Below the pieces are notes generated by a model that saw nothing but the letters and a program-made list of their open reading frames with translations, was not told the DNA's origin and made no database searches. From CAZNXJ01 sp964577115 (GTDB lineage: Bacteria; Planctomycetota; Planctomycetia; Pirellulales; Pirellulaceae), in the NCBI GenBank assembly GCA_964577115.1, contig CAZNXJ010000001.1, positions 248,001-312,000 of the forward strand: 64,000 nt of DNA, written 5' to 3'. Shown here piece after piece: positions 1-11,627 of this stretch. Numbering within the stretch: the first letter of the stretch is position 1; each line of letters opens with the position of its first letter. A program made the position numbers and the translations under genes.

Positions 1-1132
1 GATATTCCTGCTTTAAATACGGAGCGAACGCGCGATAGTCGGTGGCTTCGACAAAGTAATGCTCCAGATACGACCGAATCAGTGGTTCGTCGTTGTCGAT
101 CGGAGGCAGTGGAATGATCGGCTGGAAGGCAGCGGATAAATCGACGGCCGGTTCGGTGCGCGTTCGCTGCTGGAAGTACTCGGGGCGCACATACGGAGCA
201 TTACGCGGCAGTTGGAGGTACTCGAGAAATCGCTCGCGATCATAGACGCCCCGCGCACGGTTATGTACCAGGCGGTGGTAGAGGATGTGCGCCTTGAGCG
301 AGTTGAACGCCGCGGGAAGCTGCCCAGCGAATGCCCCTAGCCGTTCAAGATACGCCTCGCGCTGCTGCGGATTGGTCGCCCATTGTTCATCGGGGCCCGG
401 CTTGAGCTTTGTCAGGTACGCGTTGACGAAGTTGCCGTTGCTTAGCAATTCCGGCAAACGCTTGTGCAGTGCATCGAGCTGTTCGAGTAGCAGCTGAGCG
501 TGCAGCGAATAGTCGCCGAACGTGGCGCCGGCCTGCAAATCGGCGACGACCAGCTCGACGAGTGTTTCATGATCGGGCCGAGCAAGGCGGCGGAGAAGAT
601 CGCGGCGGCGATCGGCGGACAGGTCTTGCTCGACAAGCCATTCGAGCGCTGAATCTTCTACGCCGTCGAGATTCTGGAACTGCTGGAAAGCCTGTTCGAG
701 AAGCGCATCGCGCGCGATGGTTTGCGGGTCGAGTGCTGTCGGCAGTTGAGGTGTTTCGTTGGCCGCTTCACGCTGATGATCGAAACGCAAATTGAGCTGC
801 TGGCGCAGGTACGCGAGCGACTGCTCTGGATTGCGGTCATAGGTTAGCAGTGCCTGTCGATTCAGGATAACGCGCACACGCTCTGTGTACTGGTGCTGCT
901 GGACCCACTGTTTCACCAGCTCGTCAACCCGTTCGAACTGCTGCTGATTCTGATAGTGCAGGCAGTGGTAGTAGTAATAGTCCTCGGTGCCCGGAATGAG
1001 CTGCTGGAGAGCTCGCTCGCGGTCCTTGGCAAGCGCGAACGTTTCGACATAACCGATTTCTTCGCCGAGCACTGCGGGGGTTGTACCGAGCAGCACCAGC
1101 AGGGCGAGGAGGAGGTTGCGCTGTCGATCCAT
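1..1132 (-). CDS. Large secreted protein, N-terminal part (possibly alpha-2-macroglobulin-like), truncated by window edge
   Basis: The frame stays open from the ATG at 1132 to the window edge, giving 377 residues without the C terminus. The start has a GGAG about 8 nt upstream and is followed by a clear signal peptide (MDRQRNLLLALLVLLGTTPA, cleavage near VLGE). The mature part is helical and rich in Tyr, Gln and Leu (for example YYYYHCLHYQ near residue 55), without Cys motifs or membrane segments, like a TPR-type repeat region. From memory it resembles the N-terminal part of very large secreted planctomycete proteins annotated as alpha-2-macroglobulin family, but the diagnostic thioester and MG domains would lie outside the window. 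It is divergent from the DUF1080 gene at 1452. That a real secreted protein starts here is fairly sure; the family is not. Confidence 0.7.
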   Translation of the reverse strand, partial: MDRQRNLLLALLVLLGTTPAVLGEEIGYVETFALAKDRERALQQLIPGTEDYYYYHCLHYQNQQQFERVDELVKQWVQQHQYTERVRVILNRQALLTYDRNPEQSLAYLRQQLNLRFDHQREAANETPQLPTALDPQTIARDALLEQAFQQFQNLDGVEDSALEWLVEQDLSADRRRDLLRRLARPDHETLVELVVADLQAGATFGDYSLHAQLLLEQLDALHKRLPELLSNGNFVNAYLTKLKPGPDEQWATNPQQREAYLERLGAFAGQLPAAFNSLKAHILYHRLVHNRARGVYDRERFLEYLQLPRNAPYVRPEYFQQRTRTEPAVDLSAAFQPIIPLPPIDNDEPLIRSYLEHYFVEATDYRAFAPYLKQEY

Positions 1133-1451
1133 GGGACCGCTCCGTGATATCGAGGTGTATCGTTGGCTTGTCGTATGCGAGTAGCCGCGGCGAGCCGAAT
1201 GGCGCGAAGCCGCTCGGTATCCCGCGCGTGAATGGCCGGACCGTCGTCCAGTTATAGACGAACACCACCCCGCAAAAGATTTCCCGGTTTACCTAGGAGC
1301 TCGCCGGTGAGGTGCCGCTCGCGAGGTGCCGCCCGTCGCGGCGAGCAGTTACAATCGGCGGTACTCGCATGGAGGCCGACGAACGTTCGATGTGGACGGG
1401 GAGCCGCATGCGACTCCCTCAACGATACTCTTCCCCATAGGGACCGCCGTG
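1133..1451. other. Divergent intergenic region
   Basis: This region separates two divergent secreted-protein genes and should hold both promoters. A TACAAT box at 1350-1355 could be the -10 of the rightward gene, but no good -35 lies 17 nt upstream. The 10-mer GAGGTGCCGC occurs twice, at 1309-1318 and 1323-1332, a 14-bp direct repeat just upstream of that box that could be an operator. No RNA gene or small coding frame with a convincing start was seen. Confidence 0.4.
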
Positions 1452-2147
1452 ATGCCGTACTTGCGATCACTTGTCACAACGATCATTGCCGTCCTCCCGT
1501 TTATCGCGGCTGTGCCGATTGTTGGGTTGGCGTCGGCGCGGGGCAGCGAACCGGACGCCAAGTCGGACGAGGGTTTTGAAGACATCACGCCAGGCGAGGA
1601 CCTCGCGGGATGGACGCAGCGCGGTGGCAACGCCACCTATACGGTAGAGAACGGTGAAGTTGTGGGCCGCTCGAGTGTTCCCGCGAGCCCCAACGCGTTC
1701 CTCTGCACGGATCGGCGGTTCAAAGACTTCATCCTGGAACTGGAATTCAAGGTCGATCCGAAGTTGAACTCGGGCGTACAGATCCGCAGCAACAGCCTCC
1801 CCGAGTACCGCAATGGAGTCGTCCACGGCTACCAGGTTGAGATCGACCCGTCCGAACGGGCGTGGAGCGGCGGCATCTATGACGAATCGCGCCGCGGGTG
1901 GCTCCATGATCTGAAGGACAACGAACCGGCGCGGAAGGCATTCAAGCAGAACGACTGGAACCACTTCCGCATCGTTGCGAAAGGCGATTCGATCAAGACC
2001 TGGATCAATGGCGTCCCCGCAGCCGACCTCCACGATTCGATGACCGACGAGGGTTTCATCGCGCTGCAAGTCCACTCGACCAACAGCCCCACGCCGCTCG
2101 AAGTCCGCTGGCGCAAGCTGCGGATCAAGGAACTCACGAACGAATAA
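1452..2147 (+). CDS. DUF1080 family secreted protein (3-keto-disaccharide hydrolase-like)
   Basis: The product has 231 residues from ATG 1452; an in-frame ATG at 1326 would put 42 unconvincing residues before the signal sequence. A hydrophobic signal peptide (VTTIIAVLPFIAAVPIVGLA) precedes one DUF1080 domain, a concanavalin-like beta-jelly-roll, covering about residues 45-230. Family landmarks are LAGWTQRGG, FILELEFKVDPKLNSGVQIR, the WNHFRIVAKGD strand and a closing EVRWRKLRIKEL. DUF1080 members have been shown in gut Bacteroidota to hydrolyse 3-keto-glycosides; others may only bind sugars. It is closely similar in layout to the gene at 36339. A hairpin at 2172-2192 separates it from the convergent DUF1501 gene. 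The family call is firm; the substrate is unknown. Confidence 0.88.
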   Translation: MPYLRSLVTTIIAVLPFIAAVPIVGLASARGSEPDAKSDEGFEDITPGEDLAGWTQRGGNATYTVENGEVVGRSSVPASPNAFLCTDRRFKDFILELEFKVDPKLNSGVQIRSNSLPEYRNGVVHGYQVEIDPSERAWSGGIYDESRRGWLHDLKDNEPARKAFKQNDWNHFRIVAKGDSIKTWINGVPAADLHDSMTDEGFIALQVHSTNSPTPLEVRWRKLRIKELTNE

Positions 2148-2171
2148 ACGCCCGTGGAATTGGCGCGGAGT

Positions 2172-2192
2172 GCCTTTGCGAGCCGCGAAGGC
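2172..2192. terminator. Hairpin between convergent genes
   Basis: GCCTTTGCG (2172-2180) pairs with CGCGAAGGC (2184-2192) around a 3-nt loop, with one G-T wobble. It lies 25 bp after the DUF1080 stop and 10 bp after the stop of the minus-strand DUF1501 gene, so it could end transcription from both sides. There is no U-tract. Confidence 0.4.
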
Positions 2193-2201
2193 GCTGCGCG
2201 C

Positions 2202-3680
2202 TTACGCGATAATCTCGTGAATCGGCTCGGCGCCTTCGACGCCCACGAGCCGCTGATCGAGCCCGCCGAAGAAGTAGGTGAGCCGGTTCGGGTCGAGTCC
2301 GAGAAGATGTAGGGCGGTGGCGTGGAGCTGCCGGACGTGCAGGCGGTTCTCGACCGCCGCGCTCCCTAGCTCGTCGGTCGCCCCGTAGCTGATGCCTCCC
2401 TTGATGCCGCCGCCGGCCATCCACATGGTGAACCCGTACGAGTTATGATCGCGTCCCGTGCCTTGCTCGTACTCAGCCGTTGGCTGCCGACCAAATTCGC
2501 CGCCCCAGATCACAAGCGTCTCGTCGAGTAGACCGGAACGCTTGAGATCCTTCAGCAGACCGGCGATCGGCCGGTCCGTGTTACCGGCGTGGTAGTTGTG
2601 ATTCTTGACCAGATCGCCATGCGCGTCCCAGTTGTCGTCGTTGTGTGATCCGCCGGAATAGATCTGAACGAAACGCACGCCGCGCTCGACAAGCCGCCGC
2701 GCGAGCAGGCAGCGCCGACCGAAGCTCTCGGTCCGCTTGTCGTTCAAGCCGTATAGCTCAAGCGTCTCGGCCGTCTCCTGGCTCAGGTCTGTCGCCTCGG
2801 GAGCGGCTGTCTGCATCTTGTACGCGAGCTCGTAGCTGGCGATTCGCGCCGCGAGATTCGAGTTGTCGGCGCGCGGTGCGAGATGCTCTTCGTTGTAGGC
2901 GCGCAGCGTATCGAGCATGCGCCGCTGAGCGGCTTCGGAGATGCCGTCGGGTCGGCGTAGATCGAGAATCGGCTCGCCCTGCGACTGCAGCAAAACGCCC
3001 TGGTACGTCGCGGGCATGTATCCGCTGCTCCAGTTCTTCGCGCCGCTGATCGGTCCGCCGGTTGGGTCGAGCATGACGACGTAGCCGGGAAGATTTTCGT
3101 TTTCGCTGCCCAGACCGTACGTGACCCACGAACCAAAGCTAGGGCTGCCGCTGAGAATGCGGCCCGAGTTCATTTGCAGCATGGCCGAACCGTGGATCGG
3201 CGAATCCGCGGTCATCGACTTGAGCACGGCAATGTCATCAACACACGTCGCAATATGCGGGAACAAATCGGAGACCCACGTTCCCGACTGGCCGTACTGT
3301 TTGAAGTTCCACTTGGGCCCGACGATGCGTCCCTGGTTCTTTGTGCCGCCGCGCCCTTTTGTTTTCACCTCGACGGTCTTCCCGTCCAGCTTGAACAAGT
3401 CTGGCTTGTAGTCGAACGTGTCGACGTGGCTCGGACCGCCATACATGAACAAGAAGATGACGGCCTTCGCGCGCGGTGCGAAGTGGGGCGGCCGCGGCGC
3501 CAGCGGGTTGACGAATTCCGCGGGCTTCTCCGCGGCGTGAGCCGACCGAGAGAAGAAGCCGTCCTTCTCCAGCATGCCGGCCAGCGCGACGGCACCAAAT
3601 CCCGCACCGGTTTGCCAGAGGAACTCGCGGCGCGTACGGCGGCAAAACGTATTGCGCGGGCGCAAAGGATCAGCAGTCAT
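2202..3680 (-). CDS. DUF1501 family Tat-exported protein
   Basis: The product has 492 residues from ATG 3680. The frame is open further upstream to 3791, but that extension precedes the Tat signal and looks non-coding. A twin-arginine signal (RTRREFLWQTGAGFGAVALA, about residues 15-34) is followed by the DUF1501 core: MYGGPSHVDTFDYKP at 79-93, a central ERGVRFVQIYSGG, and GGEFGRQPTAEYEQGTGRDH near the C-terminal third. DUF1501 belongs to the alkaline-phosphatase/sulfatase-like superfamily; the Asp and His residues in these motifs are the likely metal ligands. It is the last gene of a minus-strand run after another DUF1501 (3856) and a cytochrome-like gene (5416), with a 175-bp gap before it. 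The reaction is unknown; it may hydrolyse a sulfate or phosphate ester outside the cytoplasm. Confidence 0.9.
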   Translation of the reverse strand: MTADPLRPRNTFCRRTRREFLWQTGAGFGAVALAGMLEKDGFFSRSAHAAEKPAEFVNPLAPRPPHFAPRAKAVIFLFMYGGPSHVDTFDYKPDLFKLDGKTVEVKTKGRGGTKNQGRIVGPKWNFKQYGQSGTWVSDLFPHIATCVDDIAVLKSMTADSPIHGSAMLQMNSGRILSGSPSFGSWVTYGLGSENENLPGYVVMLDPTGGPISGAKNWSSGYMPATYQGVLLQSQGEPILDLRRPDGISEAAQRRMLDTLRAYNEEHLAPRADNSNLAARIASYELAYKMQTAAPEATDLSQETAETLELYGLNDKRTESFGRRCLLARRLVERGVRFVQIYSGGSHNDDNWDAHGDLVKNHNYHAGNTDRPIAGLLKDLKRSGLLDETLVIWGGEFGRQPTAEYEQGTGRDHNSYGFTMWMAGGGIKGGISYGATDELGSAAVENRLHVRQLHATALHLLGLDPNRLTYFFGGLDQRLVGVEGAEPIHEIIA

Positions 3681-3855
3681 CGTTCGGTGAATTCCTGAAT
3701 CTCGCGATGCTAACGACGCGTAGCCGGCTCCGGTCCGAGCCGATCGCACTCCCCCATGGTAACGCTCGCAGGATCGAGCGGACAGCGCCATGTGCCGCGG
3801 GTCAAGCGATTCGCGCGGCCGCGCTCCGTGCCCGCCGGCCTGGGCCGAGGGGAAA

Positions 3856-5298
3856 CTACAGCTGCATCAGTTCCGGAATGACCCGGCCATGGACGTCGGT
3901 CAGCCGGAAGTCGCGACCGGCATAACGGTACGTAAACTTTTCGTGGTCGAAGCCCATCATGCGCAGCATCGTGGCGTGCAGGTCGTGGACGTGAACGCGA
4001 TTTTCGACCGCCTTGAAGCCGAACTCGTCCGTGGCACCGTAAGCCTGCCCGCCCCGCGTACCACCGCCGGCCATCCAGACCGTGAAGCCGTAATGGTTGT
4101 GGTCGCGGCCGTTGACCTTGCCCTGGTTCGAGCCCTTCTTCGGAAGCTCGACCGTCGGTGTACGGCCGAACTCACCGCCCCAAAGCACGAGCGTTTCTTC
4201 GAGCAGCCCGCGCTGCTTGAGGTCTTTGAGCAGCGCGCCGATCGCCTGATCGCATTGCTGGGCCAGATTGCGGTGAGCAATTTCGAGGTCGTCGTGGCTA
4301 TCCCACGGCTGCCCCGCACCGTGCCAGACCTGCACGTAGCGCACACCCCGCTCGACGAGCCGCCGGGCGATCAGGATCTGTCGGGCCTGAGTCCCGGGGC
4401 CGTACATGTCGAGAATGTACTGCGGCTCGCGCGAAATATCGAACGCCTCGGCGGCTTCGGTCTGCATCCGATACGCCAGCTCGAACGATTGAATGCGGGC
4501 TTCGAGCTGCGCGTCCTGTTCGCGCTTCTCGAGATGCTTTTGATTGAGCTGTGCCAGCAAATCCAGTTGCCGGCGTTGTTCGCGCGGCAGAACTCGGTCG
4601 TTCCGAATGTGCTCAATCAAGTCCTCGATCCGCTGCGACTTCGTGTCGATATACGTGCCCTGGTAGATGCCGGGTAGGAAGCCCGCCTGCCAGTTCTGCG
4701 ACTCCTGGATCGGGTACCCGCCTGGGCACATGACCACGAATGCCGGCAGGTTCTGGTTTTCGGTGCCCAGCCCGTACGTCATCCACGACCCGACACTCGG
4801 GCGGATCAGCCGCGCTTCCCCGCAGTTCATCAGCAGCAGCGAAGGCTCGTGGTTCGGCACATCGGCATGCATCGATCGAATTACGCAGATGTCGTCGATC
4901 GACTCGGCGACATGCGAAAACAGCTCGCTGGCCTCAATGCCGCTCTCCCCGTACTTCTGGAACTTGAACGGCGAGCCGAAGGCGTGTCCGGTCGGGCGTT
5001 CGGTTTTCAGGTTGCCTGTCGGCAACGGCTGGCCGTGGAGCTTCGTCAGCTCGGGCTTGGGATCGAACGTGTCGATATGCGACGGCCCCCCGTTCATGAA
5101 CAGGTGGATCACGTGCTTTGCCTTGCCGGGCAGTGGCGGAGCCTTCGGAGCCAGCGGGTTCACCGCGGCCTCCGCGTTGCCATGCAGCAGATCGAACAGC
5201 GCTAGCGCGCCGATGCCCATGCCGCTACGGTAGAGCAACTCGCGGCGCGTGAGGCTCTGCTGCTGGACGAGTCGACTTAGCGCGTTGATCACGTTCAT
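3856..5298 (-). CDS. DUF1501 family Tat-exported protein
   Basis: The product has 480 residues from ATG 5298, which has an AGAGAG about 8 nt upstream; a GTG at 5304 would add two residues. The N terminus carries a twin-arginine motif (SLTRRELLYRSGMGIGALAL) that lacks an obvious Ala-X-Ala cleavage site. Core motifs are NGGPSHIDTFDPKP at about 69-82, RGVRYVQVWHGAG, GGEFGRTPTVELPKKG and the GRDHNHYGFTVWMAGGG block with likely metal-binding His and Asp. It lies 117 bp downstream of the cytochrome-like gene 5416-8070 and is very probably cotranscribed with it, the standard planctomycete arrangement. It is clearly a different subtype from its neighbour at 2202, so this operon carries two DUF1501 partners for one cytochrome-like protein. 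Function beyond the family is unknown. Confidence 0.9.
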   Translation of the reverse strand: MNVINALSRLVQQQSLTRRELLYRSGMGIGALALFDLLHGNAEAAVNPLAPKAPPLPGKAKHVIHLFMNGGPSHIDTFDPKPELTKLHGQPLPTGNLKTERPTGHAFGSPFKFQKYGESGIEASELFSHVAESIDDICVIRSMHADVPNHEPSLLLMNCGEARLIRPSVGSWMTYGLGTENQNLPAFVVMCPGGYPIQESQNWQAGFLPGIYQGTYIDTKSQRIEDLIEHIRNDRVLPREQRRQLDLLAQLNQKHLEKREQDAQLEARIQSFELAYRMQTEAAEAFDISREPQYILDMYGPGTQARQILIARRLVERGVRYVQVWHGAGQPWDSHDDLEIAHRNLAQQCDQAIGALLKDLKQRGLLEETLVLWGGEFGRTPTVELPKKGSNQGKVNGRDHNHYGFTVWMAGGGTRGGQAYGATDEFGFKAVENRVHVHDLHATMLRMMGFDHEKFTYRYAGRDFRLTDVHGRVIPELMQL

Positions 5299-5415
5299 CG
5301 TCACACTCTCTGTTAGGCCCTGTCTGGCAGTTATCTATTTGTATCGGTAACCGTCATCGCGTTCTCGACGTGTTCGAGCGATTCGGCGAGCAGGCTCGAC
5401 CTTTTCGCCGCACGA

Positions 5416-8070
<2,655 letters not shown>

Positions 8071-8538
8071 GAGGATCGGTTCCGTGAAGGCGACCGGCGT
8101 TCGCCCAGGGGCTCTTGAGACCCATGAGGCGTTCGCGGAATCAGGTGGGATTCGACGGCGGGTAAGTGTTCGGGGGGAACCTCAACGGTTCATGCTAACC
8201 CATTTTGTCCAGCGATTGCAAGGCAAGCCGGGCAGCACGGGTTAGGCACGCGAGGTGCGCAGCGCGGGGAAACGCACCGAGCTTCGGTGGCTTGCGGCGT
8301 GGTGGAGCGCCTCCGGCGGGCGTATATTAGACGGAGCTTGGCAAAGTGTTGCGGCGACCTGGCTGGGGGCTGAGAGCCGCGAGCGGGTCACCGCGCGGCG
8401 TTTGCTGTGCAGGTCCCAGTCCCCGAGGACCGCCATGGGCATGCCCGTCCCCCACCATGAACCTTGGCAGCGGCTAGCCGCTGCGCGGTGGTACGGGCAA
8501 CGTACCTGACCGAGTTTCTTCCAGGCAGGAGCGGAGCG
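8071..8538. other. Divergent intergenic region
   Basis: These 468 bp separate the leftward cytochrome-like operon from the rightward gene at 8539. A leftward promoter is proposed at 8192-8221. A TATATT at 8323-8328 may be the -10 box for the rightward gene, but its -35 is poor. No small gene or stable RNA was recognised. Confidence 0.4.
8192..8221 (-). promoter_or_regulatory. Putative sigma70-type promoter of the 8070-2202 operon
   Basis: Read on the minus strand, TTGCAA (8221-8216) is followed after 18 nt by TAGCAT (8197-8192). This leaves a leader of about 115 nt before the ATG at 8070. The spacing and the TTG...TAnnnT pattern match other candidate promoters in this window. Confidence 0.4.
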
Positions 8539-10068
8539 ATGAAAGCGGCATTTGGCAACCGGCGGCACTTCTTGCAGATGGCAGCAGCGACTGGAGCAAT
8601 TGCCGGCTTGGGGGATTTCAGCTTCCTCGGCCGCCTGCGGCCGGTTTCCGCGGCCGAGGCGGCCATTGCCTCGCACATGGTGCAGTTCGACCCTGACATT
8701 GAACCGCTCGTGCGGTTGCTCGAAGAAACCCCGCGCGAGAAAGTCATCGAGGCGTTTGCCTCGCGCATTCAGGAAGGTACTAGCTACCAGGAGGTGCTCG
8801 CCGCGCTGCTGCTCGCAGGCGTCCGCAATGTGCAGCCGCGCCCGTCGGTCGGCTTCAAGTTCCACGCGGTGCTCGTCGTCAATTCGGCTCACCTGGCCAG
8901 CCTCGCATCGCCGGACAGCGAACGGTGGCTGCCGATCTTCTGGGCGCTCGACTACTTCAAGAGCGCGCAGGCGAGCGACGAGCGGGAAGGCGACTGGACG
9001 ATGGCGCCGGTCAAGGAATCGGCGTTGCCGCCCGCGCATCAAGCGCACGACGCGTTCCGCTCGGCCATGGACCGTTGGGATGTCGAAGCGGCCGATGTGG
9101 CGGTCGCGAGCCTCGCACGCTCGGCGGGTGCCAACGAACTGTTCGAATTGTTTGCTCACTACGGCGCGCGCGATTACCGGAGCATCGGCCATAAAGCGAT
9201 CTTCGTTGCCAATGCCTTCCGTACGCTACAGTGCATTGGCTGGCGATATGCCGAGCCCGTGCTGCGGTCGCTCGCCTATGCGCTGCTGGCGCATACGAAC
9301 GAACCCAATCCGGCCGAGAACGATTTGGCGCCCGATCGCTCGTGGCGTATCAATCAGCAACTGGCCGGAGAGATTTCGGCTCACTGGCTGGAGGGCAAAC
9401 CCGACAACCAGGCGACAACCGAGCTGCTGAAGATCCTGCGCAGCGAGCCGGCCGAAGCGGCTTCGCGGGCCGTCGTCGAGATGCTGAATCGCGGTGTGGC
9501 CGTGCAGTCGATCTACGATGCACTGCTCGTCGGCTCCGGTGAATTGCTCATGCGCCAACCCGCCATTGTGGCTCTCCATGCGGTGACGACCACCAACGCG
9601 ATCCATTACGCGTTCCAGACGGCGCGCGACGAGCAGACGCGGCGGATGCTGCTCCTGCAAAACGCAGCGTTCCTGCCGCAATTCCGCGAATCGATGCAGG
9701 GCCGCGGATCCGTGGCCGACATTCAGATCGACCAGATCTCTGCCGAGCAGCCCGCGACGGAACAACCGATCGTGGAGGTATTCGCTGACGTGAACGGCAA
9801 TACGCAGGCGGCTGCTGCGAAGCTGTTGGGATATCTGAACAGCGGCGGCAGCCCCGAATCTGTCGTGCAGGCCGCGCGGCGACTGATTTTCCTGAAAGGT
9901 ACTGACTCGCACGACTACAAATTCAGCTCGGCGGTCCTCGAGGACTTCTATGCCGTATCGCCCGAGTGGCGAAATCGGTTCCTGGCGTCGAGCGTGTACA
10001 AAATGCGTGGTTCGGCTGAGCCGGACAATGCGCTGGTGCAGCGGACGCGCGACGCGTTGCGTGCGTAG
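8539..10068 (+). CDS. Tat-exported protein of unknown function
   Basis: The product has 509 residues from ATG 8539, preceded by a GGAG 5 nt upstream; an in-frame codon at 8464 adds only unlikely residues. The N terminus is a Tat-type signal (GNRRHFLQMAAATGAIAGLG) ending near PVSAAEA. The rest is mostly alpha-helical and shows HEAT-like features, with no metal or catalytic motif I can name. Recurrent segments are VIEAFASRIQEGTSYQEVLA at about residue 70, GARDYRSIGHKAIFVANAF in the middle, and SHDYKFSSAVLEDFYAVSPE near the C terminus. I recall similar uncharacterised proteins in other planctomycetes. It lies 87 bp upstream of a Tat-exported Gfo/Idh/MocA oxidoreductase on the same strand, so a shared extracytoplasmic role is plausible. 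Confidence 0.82.
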   Translation: MKAAFGNRRHFLQMAAATGAIAGLGDFSFLGRLRPVSAAEAAIASHMVQFDPDIEPLVRLLEETPREKVIEAFASRIQEGTSYQEVLAALLLAGVRNVQPRPSVGFKFHAVLVVNSAHLASLASPDSERWLPIFWALDYFKSAQASDEREGDWTMAPVKESALPPAHQAHDAFRSAMDRWDVEAADVAVASLARSAGANELFELFAHYGARDYRSIGHKAIFVANAFRTLQCIGWRYAEPVLRSLAYALLAHTNEPNPAENDLAPDRSWRINQQLAGEISAHWLEGKPDNQATTELLKILRSEPAEAASRAVVEMLNRGVAVQSIYDALLVGSGELLMRQPAIVALHAVTTTNAIHYAFQTARDEQTRRMLLLQNAAFLPQFRESMQGRGSVADIQIDQISAEQPATEQPIVEVFADVNGNTQAAAAKLLGYLNSGGSPESVVQAARRLIFLKGTDSHDYKFSSAVLEDFYAVSPEWRNRFLASSVYKMRGSAEPDNALVQRTRDALRA

Positions 10069-10155
10069 TGCCGAGCACCGCCAACAATTGCGATCCTGTT
10101 CCCGCATGTAGGTCAGCGCGGCGCAGGCAAATTTAACGACCGGAGTACGACTTAT

Positions 10156-11469
10156 ATGAGCTACCAAGCGACTCGACGACAGTTCCTCGTCCAATCCGGC
10201 GCCGCCGCGCTGGTGTTGCCACTGGCTGCACGCACCGCGCGCGCGGCTAGTGATAAGATCAACATCGCCTGCATCGGCGTGGGCGGGAAAGGTCAGTCGG
10301 ACATGATGGAAACGTCGGTCGGCCACAACATCGTGGCCGTCTGCGACATCGATGAACAGCGGCTCGGACAGGCCGCGAAGCGTTTTCCGAATGCCAAGAC
10401 CTATACCGACTGGCGGAAGATGCTCGAGCAAAAAGACATCGACGCCGTGACGGTCTCGATGCCGGATCACATGCATGCTCCGGCCAGCTACGCTGCCATG
10501 GCGCTTGGTAAGCACGTCTTCACACAGAAGCCGCTCACGCACACGGTCTACGAGTCGCGGCGGCTCGCCGAACAGGCGGCGAAGACCGGCGTCGTGACGC
10601 AGATGGGCATCCAGCACCATGCCAGCTCGCGGCTCAAAACGGCCGTGCAGATCATTCGTGACGGAGTGATCGGGAAGGTCACCGAGGTGCACACGTGGAC
10701 CGACCGGCCAGGAAACTTCTGGAAGCAGGGGCTCGAACGGCCTACGAAGAGCGACCCGGTTCCCTCGCATGTGCACTGGAATGAGTGGCTCGGCGTCGCG
10801 CCCGAGCGGCCGTATGTCGAAGGGCTCTACCATCCGTTCCACTGGCGCGGGTGGTGGGACTTCGGTACGGGGGCGCTGGGCGACATGGGCTGCCATATTC
10901 TTGACCCGGTCGCAACGGCGCTCGAACTGCCTCCGCCCTCGGTCGTCTGGGCCGAAGGGCCGCCGCCGCATCCGGAGAGCGGTCCGCTCTGGTGCGTTGT
11001 GCACTATGAGTTCCGCGGTGCAAAGCACTCGGCCGATACGCTGCGCCTTACCTGGTATGAGGCCGGTAAGCAGCCGCCGCGCGAACTGTTCAAGGCGCCG
11101 GAGGACTGGGCTGGCTCGCAGAACGGCGTGCTGTTCATTGGCGAGAAGGGCAACCTGTTCGTCGGCTTCCCGGAACCGCCCGAACTGTTCCCCAAGGGCG
11201 ACTTCAGCAACTACAAGATGCCCGAAATCCCGGATCACAATCACTACACGGAGTGGACGGACGCAATCCTGGGCAAAGGCCAAACGTCCTGCCCGTTCTC
11301 GTATTCGGGTCCGCTCACCGAAACCGTGCTGCTCGGCAACGTCGCTTATCGCAGCGGTAAGAAGATCGAGTGGAATAGCGAAGAGCTGCGCGCTGTGAAC
11401 GCGCCGGAAGCGCAGCAGTTCGTGCGGCGCGAATATCGCCCCGGCTGGGAAGTGGAGGGGCTGAGCTAG
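10156..11469 (+). CDS. Gfo/Idh/MocA family oxidoreductase, Tat-exported
   Basis: The product has 437 residues and starts with a Tat signal (TRRQFLVQSGAAALVLPLAA, mature from about residue 33). The Rossmann domain follows at once (INIACIGVGGKGQSDMM), then the HNIVAVCDID strand and the TQKPLTH block, which replaces the usual EKP of the family by QKP, a common variant in exported members. The C-terminal half is the GFO_IDH_MocA substrate domain with a long insert around WRGWWDFGTGALGDMGCHIL. Such enzymes use a tightly bound NAD(P) to oxidise or epimerise sugars, often at C3, and would supply 3-keto sugars for DUF1080 hydrolases. A GGAG 7 nt before the ATG supports the start. A strong hairpin follows at 11526. 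Confidence 0.9.
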   Translation: MSYQATRRQFLVQSGAAALVLPLAARTARAASDKINIACIGVGGKGQSDMMETSVGHNIVAVCDIDEQRLGQAAKRFPNAKTYTDWRKMLEQKDIDAVTVSMPDHMHAPASYAAMALGKHVFTQKPLTHTVYESRRLAEQAAKTGVVTQMGIQHHASSRLKTAVQIIRDGVIGKVTEVHTWTDRPGNFWKQGLERPTKSDPVPSHVHWNEWLGVAPERPYVEGLYHPFHWRGWWDFGTGALGDMGCHILDPVATALELPPPSVVWAEGPPPHPESGPLWCVVHYEFRGAKHSADTLRLTWYEAGKQPPRELFKAPEDWAGSQNGVLFIGEKGNLFVGFPEPPELFPKGDFSNYKMPEIPDHNHYTEWTDAILGKGQTSCPFSYSGPLTETVLLGNVAYRSGKKIEWNSEELRAVNAPEAQQFVRREYRPGWEVEGLS

Positions 11470-11525
11470 CCGGAAGGCGCGCTGCGATGCGCCTGGCATC
11501 ACAAGCTGATCAACCACTGCCATGC

Positions 11526-11556
11526 CCGCGCGCTCAGTGACGAACTGAGCGCGCGG
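11526..11556. terminator. 13-bp perfect hairpin after the Gfo/Idh/MocA gene
   Basis: CCGCGCGCTCAGT (11526-11538) pairs perfectly with ACTGAGCGCGCGG (11544-11556) around the loop GACGA. It starts 57 bp after the stop codon and ends about 70 bp before the methyltransferase ATG. No U-run follows, so it may be a Rho-dependent or processing structure. Confidence 0.5.
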
Positions 11557-11627
11557 AAGGCAGAGGTTGTAGGACGCTCAAGGGTGTCGTCCGTTTGGCT
11601 TTGCGCCACCCCGCTAGCAAGTTTTCC

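Noticed and set aside
9226..11523. Long minus-strand reading frame of 765 codons
   Set aside because: It is antisense to two well-supported genes (8539-10068 and 10156-11469), has an Arg/Leu/His-rich composition typical of a GC-rich shadow frame and shows no domain.
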